Below are positions 6,153-10,406 of a DNA stretch of 10,406 nucleotides, one piece after another (position 1 is the stretch's first letter; the number at the start of each line of letters is the position of its first letter). The notes beneath the pieces were generated by a model. The model had not been told where the DNA came from. It saw only the letters and a list, made by a program, of their open reading frames with translations, and made no database searches. The DNA is from DASYAN01 sp036501345. Its GTDB lineage: Bacteria; Chloroflexota; Ktedonobacteria; Ktedonobacterales; Ktedonobacteraceae. Location of the stretch: contig DASYAN010000149.1 of assembly GCA_036501345.1 (NCBI GenBank), forward strand, positions 1 through 10,406. Reading direction: 5' to 3'. The position numbers were made by a program, and so were the translations under genes.

Positions 6153-6737
6153 ATGAGGAATAGAGATCGATCATACCGGAGGGGGATACGGTTTTTCCCT
6201 CATATTATCCCGATCGGGTTTCCGTTGATCTTCCCATTGGGCTTTGGCCTAGCCTTAGCACTGTTCCGTCTGGTGTTCCCAATAGCCGTGATCCTACTTA
6301 TTGTAGTGCTAGCCGTCTTTATCATGGAGTCAGTTTCGCGGGGAAGTACAAGAGCAGGATGGGATTCCATGCTGAACACGGGCAATCAGTTGAGGCAGCG
6401 TTTCACCTCACGGCAGCAGCAGCCACCCTATTACCAGCCATCTCAGCCTTATGGGCAAGGCCAGCAGCCTGAACAGCCCTACTACCAGCAACCACAAGCT
6501 GGTCAAGAGCAACCTTATTACCAGCCGTCTCAGTCTTATGGGCAAGGCCAGCAGCCTGAGCAGCCCTACTACCAGCCATCACCACAAGCTGGTCAAGAAC
6601 AGCCTTATTACCAGCCATCTCAGCCTTATAGGCAAGGCCATCAGCCTGAGCAACCCTATTATCAGCCGTCTCAACCTTATGGACAAGGCTACCAGCCTGA
6701 GCAGCCCCATTACCAACAGGAGGAACAGGTTCAATAG
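6153..6737 (+). CDS. Membrane protein with FFPH motif and long PYYQPSQ repeat tail
   Basis: This 194-residue protein is a paralogue of the one encoded at 5303-5848, of unrecognised family. Its basic N-terminus (RNRDRSYRR) leads into IRFFPHIIPIGFPLIFPLGFG (12-32), and hydrophobic sequence continues to about residue 58, enough for two membrane segments. After a linker (59-88), residues 91-194 are a Tyr/Gln/Pro-rich, nearly uncharged tail. In it P(Y/H)Y recurs at 92, 109, 121, 138, 151, 168 and 185, with spacings of 17 and 12-13 residues. The alternating units are 'PYYQPSQPYGQGQQPEQ' and 'PYYQPSPQAGQEQ'. The final EQVQ is shared with the paralogue. AAGGAG (6138-6143) is nine bases before the ATG. 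Such tails are likely disordered and can self-associate. Function is unknown. Confidence 0.82.
   Translation: MRNRDRSYRRGIRFFPHIIPIGFPLIFPLGFGLALALFRLVFPIAVILLIVVLAVFIMESVSRGSTRAGWDSMLNTGNQLRQRFTSRQQQPPYYQPSQPYGQGQQPEQPYYQQPQAGQEQPYYQPSQSYGQGQQPEQPYYQPSPQAGQEQPYYQPSQPYRQGHQPEQPYYQPSQPYGQGYQPEQPHYQQEEQVQ
6423..6716 (+). repeat. Tandem repeats encoding PYYQPSQ units
   Basis: The 3' half of the second FFPH gene is a degenerate tandem array of 51-base units alternating with 36-39-base units, encoding the Tyr/Gln/Pro tail. Long false open frames in other registers arise from it. Confidence 0.8.
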
Positions 6738-6812
6738 CTGTATACAAAACATTAAGAGCATTGCAGCAGATATAATAGAAGGAAAGAAGCTTGAGAATAG
6801 AGTAATTGATTG

Positions 6813-6836
6813 ACTCAAGTGTACATTGAGTTTTTT
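6813..6836 (+). terminator. Intrinsic terminator after the second FFPH gene
   Basis: ACTCAA (6813-6818) pairs with TTGAGT (6826-6831) across a seven-base loop and is followed directly by TTTTT (6832-6836). The stem is short and AT-rich, but the T-run is clear, the best of any hairpin in this window. Confidence 0.55.
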
Positions 6837-6844
6837 GGTAGGTA

Positions 6845-6929
6845 GGAAACAATGTAATAAAGTACAACCATTATAAGAGAGCAGAGTGATGTCGATAAGC
6901 CTCTAGTGCTTATCGACACCATTGTTTCC
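6845..6929. repeat. Nested inverted repeat between convergent genes
   Basis: A perfect 10-base outer pair, GGAAACAATG (6845-6854) and CATTGTTTCC (6920-6929), encloses a perfect 11-base hairpin, TGTCGATAAGC (6890-6900) and GCTTATCGACA (6908-6918), with loop CTCTAGT. The inner stem is next to the right outer arm (one base) but 35 bases from the left arm. It may be a bidirectional 3' structure, a structured RNA or a small mobile-element relic. No direct target-site repeats flank it. Confidence 0.6.
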
Positions 6930-6979
6930 GCAGACTGCTACAAAGACCAAGATAGTTTGCCTCTTGCATTATGTAGGCT

Positions 6980-7207
6980 TTAAATATTATTCTTCTGATC
7001 TAACACCATCTCAAGTGTAGCTATCACAACCTCTACTGCCTGCTTTTCCCCAATAAGCTTTCCTAAAGACTCGTAGTGTTCTCCTAATTGTTCGTATTGA
7101 CGATTAATGACATCATGGGAAGCAGCCATACGGAAGCCTGTCATTGCTAACCCCATGGCCTTACATTCCATCTCAATCTGCCGCATCAGACGCGCTACCT
7201 CACTCAC
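6980..7207 (-). CDS. Small helical protein of unknown function
   Basis: The frame is open from an ATG at 7249, but a GTG at 7205-7207 is preceded by AAGGGAG (7214-7220) at six bases, whereas the ATG has no ribosome-binding site. I therefore choose the GTG start, giving 75 residues. The product is soluble and mostly helical: SEVARLMRQIEMECKAMGLAM, then ASHDVINRQYEQLGEHYESLGKLIGEKQAVEVVIATLEM. The heptad-like hydrophobic spacing suggests a helical hairpin. It resembles small hypothetical proteins I associate with Ktedonobacteria, without an assigned function. It is monocistronic, convergent to the second FFPH gene and divergent from ilvC. Confidence 0.65.
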   Translation of the reverse strand: MSEVARLMRQIEMECKAMGLAMTGFRMAASHDVINRQYEQLGEHYESLGKLIGEKQAVEVVIATLEMVLDQKNNI

Positions 7208-7267
7208 GATAGACTCCCTTCTGTTCGATATAGCTATGCAAAATAGCATTATAATATGTACCTAATA

Positions 7268-7297
7268 ATAGTAACATTATAAAGCTACTACTGTCAA
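7268..7297 (-). promoter_or_regulatory. Probable promoter of the small helical protein gene
   Basis: The minus strand reads TTGACA (7292-7297, perfect -35), an 18-base spacer, then TACTAT (7268-7273, 4/6 to the -10). The start would be near 7261, giving a leader of about 55 bases before the GTG start. A TATAAT ten bases after the -35 is too close to serve with it. Confidence 0.45.
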
Positions 7298-7385
7298 CTC
7301 GCATCTTACGACAATCGATCTCCCTAGCAAAAATCTCTCTGATGAGTTATCATCCTTAAGAGTACTAGTAACATAGTAGACGTAC

Positions 7386-7422
7386 TGCGATAATGTTCTC
7401 AACAAGACATTTTCCTGTCTTG
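7386..7422 (+). promoter_or_regulatory. Extended -10 and leader hairpin of ilvC
   Basis: TGCGATAAT (7386-7394) fits an extended -10 (TGn plus 5/6 of TATAAT). It would start transcription near 7401. Directly there, CAAGACA (7403-7409) pairs perfectly with TGTCTTG (7416-7422) across TTTTCC. The inverted repeat could be an operator over the start site or a 5' mRNA hairpin. No leader peptide or attenuator was seen. Confidence 0.4.
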
Positions 7423-7456
7423 GCAACACAGTATTTGTATAAAGAAAGGCAAATCC

Positions 7457-8932
7457 ATGAGCTTGAATTTTGAAACGAAGATATTCGAAAAAGAAAAGAT
7501 CCGCCTAGCTGATACTGAAGAGTATATCGTTCGGGGAGGACGACACCTTTTCCCGCTGCTACCGCAGGCATTCGCGGGCATTCGGCAAATCGGAGTTATT
7601 GGCTGGTCTTCCCAGGGACCCGCCCAGGCACAGAACTTGCGGGACTCACTGGCGGGGACAGGGATCAAGGTTAAGGTGGGTCTCAGGGAAGGTTCCTCCT
7701 CCTTTGCCGCAGTTGAAAAGGTCGGCTTCACACGTGCGAATGACACTCTCGGAGAAATGTATCAGGTGATCTCCGAGTCAGACCTGATTTTGCTGCTCAT
7801 TGCTGATGCTGCACAGGCGGAGCAGTATCAACGCATATTTGCAGCCATTCGCCCAGGAGCCACCCTCGGCCTATCGCACGGCTTCCTGCTCGGCCACCTG
7901 AAAAACGTCGGTGCCTCCTTCCCAGAAAATATCAACGTGATTGGTGTTTGTCCCAAAGGTATGGGGCCCTCTGTCAGGCGTCTCTACGAACAAGGGCGGG
8001 ATGTTAACGGGGCTGGTATTAATTCGAGCTTCGCCGTCCAGCAAGATGTGAATGGACATGCAACCGACTACGCGCTTGGTTGGGCTGTCGGTATCGGCTC
8101 TCCCTTCACTTTTCAGACCACCCTCGAATCAGAATATTCGTCTGACATCTTCGGGGAGCGTGGTATCCTACTAGGCGCAGTACACGGCATCGTCGAAGTC
8201 CTGTATCGCTGGTTCGTGCAACATGGACATACGCCAGAAGAAGCCTTTCTCTATTCAGTGGAGTCCATCACAGGTCCCATCAGCAAGACCATCTCCCAAC
8301 AAGGACTCTTGGCCGTCTACGAGGCACTGGACGAGCACGATAAAGCGGCCTTCAAGCGTGCTTACTCCGTAGCCTATCATCCCGCTTTTGAGATCCTAAA
8401 CGAAATCTACGATGATGTGACCTCCGGCAATGAAATCCGTAGCGTAATAGAGGCTAATCAGCGCCAGAAGCGTTTCCCCATAGGCAAGATCGATGGTACA
8501 GAGATGTGGCAGGTCGGCACACACGTGCGTGCCAACCGACGCGAGGAGGCTATCCCGATTCACCCCATCACAGCTGGCATCTACCTTGCAACCATGGTCG
8601 CACAAGTGGACCTGTTGAAGGAAAAGGGACATCCCTATTCTGAGATCGCCAACGAATCGATCATTGAGAGCGTCGACTCCCTCAACCCATACATGCACTA
8701 TAAGGGTGTGGCCTACATGATTGATAACTGCTCGACAACAGCTCGACTTGGCGCACGAAAATGGGCCCCACGCTTTGACTACATACTCAACCAGCAAGCC
8801 TTCACGGCCCTAGATGGTGATAATGCAGCCAACGAGCAATTGTTCGCAGCTTTCCAGGCCAATAATATCCATCAGGTGTTAGAGGTGTGCGCCACCCTAC
8901 GCCCTTCAGTTGACATCTCGGTAACAGGATAG
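7457..8932 (+). CDS. ilvC: Ketol-acid reductoisomerase, class II, plant type
   Basis: This 491-residue enzyme isomerises and reduces 2-acetolactate or 2-aceto-2-hydroxybutyrate with NADPH and Mg2+, the second common step of valine, leucine and isoleucine synthesis. The Rossmann motif is IGVIGWSSQGPAQAQN (45-60). Arg77 and Ser80-Ser82 fit NADPH phosphate contacts, and LSHGF holds His141. Metal and substrate residues are Asp230 and Glu234 (SDIFGERG), Glu400 and Glu404 (NESIIESVDSLNP), and Ser426 in DNCSTTARLG. The two knotted C-terminal domains are full length, so it is class II. Block by block (EYIVRGGR, CPKGMGPSVRRLY, GILLGAVHGIVE, RKWAPRFDYI, LRPSVDISV) it follows the plant plastid enzyme, not E. 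coli IlvC, and lacks a transit peptide. AAAGG is about eight bases before the ATG. It stands alone, without ilvBN nearby. Confidence 0.97.
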   Translation: MSLNFETKIFEKEKIRLADTEEYIVRGGRHLFPLLPQAFAGIRQIGVIGWSSQGPAQAQNLRDSLAGTGIKVKVGLREGSSSFAAVEKVGFTRANDTLGEMYQVISESDLILLLIADAAQAEQYQRIFAAIRPGATLGLSHGFLLGHLKNVGASFPENINVIGVCPKGMGPSVRRLYEQGRDVNGAGINSSFAVQQDVNGHATDYALGWAVGIGSPFTFQTTLESEYSSDIFGERGILLGAVHGIVEVLYRWFVQHGHTPEEAFLYSVESITGPISKTISQQGLLAVYEALDEHDKAAFKRAYSVAYHPAFEILNEIYDDVTSGNEIRSVIEANQRQKRFPIGKIDGTEMWQVGTHVRANRREEAIPIHPITAGIYLATMVAQVDLLKEKGHPYSEIANESIIESVDSLNPYMHYKGVAYMIDNCSTTARLGARKWAPRFDYILNQQAFTALDGDNAANEQLFAAFQANNIHQVLEVCATLRPSVDISVTG

Positions 8933-8948
8933 CATACTCACGCTATCC
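8927..8948 (+). terminator. Hairpin overlapping the ilvC stop codon
   Basis: GGATAGC (8927-8933) pairs perfectly with GCTATCC (8942-8948) across an eight-base loop, and the TAG stop (8930-8932) lies within the left arm. No T-run follows. It is the same arrangement as after the SUI1 gene. Confidence 0.45.
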
Positions 8949-8963
8949 CGCTCCCACAAAGAA

Positions 8964-9090
8964 GTAACTACTCAGGGATACAGCAAGCGCGATACCTAAA
9001 AGTATACAGTAAATCGGGCCTCTACCGATTGGCGACACCCAAAGGTGCACGGCAAATTGGTAAAGGCCCGATTGATGCCTGAGTAGTTAC
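8964..9090. repeat. Large nested inverted repeat between ilvC and the methyltransferase
   Basis: A perfect 13-base outer pair, GTAACTACTCAGG (8964-8976) and CCTGAGTAGTTAC (9078-9090), encloses a second stem. That stem starts with AATCGGGCCT (9012-9021) and AGGCCCGATT (9064-9073) and continues through TACC/GGTA and a G-T pair to 9030/9055, about 18 pairs with one mismatch. At its tip CACC (9036-9039) pairs with GGTG (9044-9047). The left side carries 35 extra bases (8977-9011), holding a small ATAC/GTAT hairpin (8992-9005), against four on the right. No direct repeats flank it. It may be a structured RNA, a 3' structure or a miniature element. Confidence 0.65.
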
Positions 9091-9098
9091 GGCATTTA

Positions 9099-9144
9099 CA
9101 TGCATTATACTCCTTTATCTATCTTTTTTTCTCCATTGAGAATT
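9099..9144 (-). pseudogene. Relic of a third methyltransferase unit (ribosome-binding site and start only)
   Basis: The 40-odd bases after the methyltransferase stop closely match the spacer between the two methyltransferase genes (10017-10060): both run AAT, then xCxCAATGGAG, an A-rich tract, and AAGGAGTAT before an ATG. Here the homologous ATG (9099-9101) is followed at once by TAA (9096-9098), and the large inverted repeat begins eight bases further on. The rest of the gene is missing, so this is read as the stump of a deleted tandem copy. Confidence 0.55.
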
Positions 9145-10016
9145 CTACGCAGGATCGGGCTTAGTACCACAGATACTGAGCAAGAACCAAAGGCCACGAA
9201 ACGTCGATTTTTGCATTTCAACAGAAGCTTGATCGCAAAGTTGATCATACTCTTCTTTTGTCGTGACACCCATCTTCACTAGAAAAGGCGATAATAGTGA
9301 ATAGGTCATCATGAGATTTTGATACGAGGTTTCATATGCCTCGGTACCGAACGAATAATCCAGAGCATAAGCACGACGCTGAATGTTGATAAGTCCACTC
9401 TCCTTCAGAAACTGAGTGATCATCAATGTAGCTCCAAAGCGTTTCCCATCAGGAGAAAAGGATTTCCCATCCTTCCACATCGCCCGCGTAAGCATATCGG
9501 CAATACGTTCACAGGCAGCACTATTGGTGAATTCCCACTCTCCTTCTGTTAATTGGATAATGCCTCCTGGTCGTGTAATGCGCACACATTCCTGCACAAA
9601 TGATGGCCATGCATCTGTGGGCATGAAACTTGAGAGCAAGCGGGCACTAATGAAATCGAAGGCGGCATCTGGAAACGCCAAAGGATTGATAATATCTATG
9701 ACCTGGAAGCTCGCATTGTCCAGACGTTGTGCCTGAGCATGCGCTTGCGCATAGTGCATCATCTTCTCAGAGATGTCAACGCCAATCACATCCATTTGGG
9801 GATAGAGACGAGCTACATCACAAGCCCACCCTCCAGGGCCACAGGCCAGATCCAACACCAAAGGACTCGGCTTAGATCAATATTTTCAGGAAAGACACCA
9901 CCCATTTCTTTGGTAACTAAGCGATCCTGAAGCAACAGGCGAGCTGTTTCTTCCGCCTCTTCCGGATTGACAAAATAAGTACTTTGATTTTCTGAGGGAT
10001 TGATTGGCGTTTCCAT
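9145..10016 (-). pseudogene. Class I SAM-dependent methyltransferase, frameshifted
   Basis: An ATG at 10014-10016 is preceded by AAGGAG at nine bases, so it is preferred over an in-frame ATG at 10052 without one. The first frame gives METPINPSENQSTYF to KEMGGVFPENIDLSRV, then goes out of frame at TTT (9860-9862). A second frame resumes at once with LVLDLACGPGGW (SAM-binding motif I), VIGVDISEKMMHYAQ, FDFISARLLSSFMP and RITRPGGIIQLTEGE, ending at TAG (9145-9147). Adding one base near 9859-9864 gives a continuous product of 290 residues with the natural DLSRV-xx-VLDLACGPG spacing. A real mutation or a sequencing error in the short T-run are both possible. The C-terminal 111 residues are about three quarters identical to the upstream copy. 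The substrate is unknown. Confidence 0.8.
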
Positions 10017-10060
10017 GACAACATACTCCTTATATCTCTCTTTTTCCTCCATTGGGGATT

Positions 10061-10406
10061 TTACATAGAATCTGGCTTACTACCCCAAGCACTAATAAAG
10101 AACCATAAACCCCGAAAGCCTAGTTCTTGCATCTCAACAGAGACTTGATCGCAAAGTTGATCGAACTCTTCTTTAACTGTCAATCCCATTTTCACCAAAA
10201 ATGTTGATAACAATGGATAATTCATCATAAGGTCCTGATATGTGGCTTCATATGCCTCGGCACCAAATGAAAAATCCAGAGCGTAAGCATGACGCTGAAT
10301 GTTGATGAGCCCTTTCTCTCTGAGAAACTGACTGATCATCAATGTAGCTCCAAGGCGTTTCCCATCGGGAGAAAAAGATTTCCCATCCTTCCACATCGCA
10401 CTCGTG
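10061..10406 (-). CDS. Class I methyltransferase paralogue, 3' part (partial)
   Basis: The frame is open to the right edge of the window, so the N-terminal half with the SAM-binding motifs lies outside. The visible C-terminal region starts TSAMWKDGKSFSPDGKRLGA and ends SKPDSM with TAA at 10061-10063. It aligns without gaps to residues of the next gene and differs at about 27 of 111 positions. The 44-base spacer to that gene holds its ribosome-binding site, so the two form a tandem duplicated pair, probably co-transcribed from a promoter beyond the window. Without the N-terminal half it cannot be told whether this copy is intact. Confidence 0.75.
   Translation of the reverse strand, partial: TSAMWKDGKSFSPDGKRLGATLMISQFLREKGLINIQRHAYALDFSFGAEAYEATYQDLMMNYPLLSTFLVKMGLTVKEEFDQLCDQVSVEMQELGFRGLWFFISAWGSKPDSM

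Noticed and set aside
6423..6716. Repeat array considered as a CRISPR array
   Set aside because: The units are in frame and encode a continuous low-complexity protein tail. There are no unique spacers between identical repeats.
6451..6813. Plus-strand open frame of 120 codons with MGKASSL repeats
   Set aside because: It is another frame of the same tandem repeat, starting inside the gene without a ribosome-binding site.
6403..6867. Minus-strand open frame of 154 codons with repetitive sequence over the second FFPH gene
   Set aside because: It is a register shadow of the repeat-encoding DNA. The plus-strand frame has the ribosome-binding site, the membrane motif and a paralogue.
9022..9105. 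Short minus-strand frame (27 codons) starting at an ATG near AAGGAG and running through the large inverted repeat
   Set aside because: The spacing to the ribosome-binding site is short, the homologous start in this repeat unit is the next ATG (which meets TAA at once), and the frame follows the hairpin sequence.

Overview
The window looks like a piece of a soil bacterial chromosome of moderate GC, most plausibly a Ktedonobacteria-like Chloroflexota. This placement is an inference from the mix of genes: a monoderm-type ferrochelatase, an actinobacteria-like absence of U-tracts after 3' hairpins, a TrbL/VirB6-like membrane protein, small lineage-specific proteins and many loosely packed hypothetical genes. 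No rRNA, tRNA or CRISPR array was seen.

Layout. Bases 1-376 (+) hold the 3' end of a polytopic membrane protein that resembles TrbL/VirB6 conjugation channel subunits. Convergent to it, 403-3093 (-) is a compact operon hemE-hemH-lysE-like: uroporphyrinogen decarboxylase, a coproporphyrin-type ferrochelatase and a LysE/RhtB exporter, with a readable promoter at 3153-3182 and a cluster of repeated octamers just upstream of it. At 3466-4389 (+) lies a secreted protein built from six Cys-paired repeats. At 4693-5049 (+) is a YciH/SUI1 (eIF1-like) protein with an N-terminal Cys cluster. At 5303-5848 and 6153-6737 (+) are two paralogous membrane proteins that share an unusual Phe/Pro-rich membrane motif and Tyr/Gln/Pro-rich tails. 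Their upstream regions share a 17-base motif followed by an inverted repeat. At 6980-7207 (-) is a small helical protein of unknown function. Divergent from it, 7457-8932 (+) is a ketol-acid reductoisomerase (ilvC) that follows the plant plastid type rather than the E. coli type. At 9145-10016 (-) is a SAM-dependent methyltransferase broken by a one-base frameshift. It follows a tandem paralogue (10061 to beyond the window end), and a relic of a third repeat unit lies at 9099-9144.

Non-coding structure is rich. Hairpins lie on or next to the stop codons of the Cys-repeat gene, the SUI1 gene and ilvC. Two convergent intergenic regions (6845-6929 and 8964-9090) each carry a large nested inverted repeat. 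In both, a perfect outer stem is followed by a 35-base one-sided insertion and then a long inner hairpin, although the two sequences are unrelated.

Functionally, the haem operon works as a unit (two haem-pathway steps plus a coupled exporter of unknown cargo) and ilvC serves branched-chain amino acid synthesis. The best candidate for something undescribed is the 5303-6737 pair of membrane/low-complexity proteins with their shared leader design, followed by the nested intergenic hairpins and the six-repeat secreted protein.
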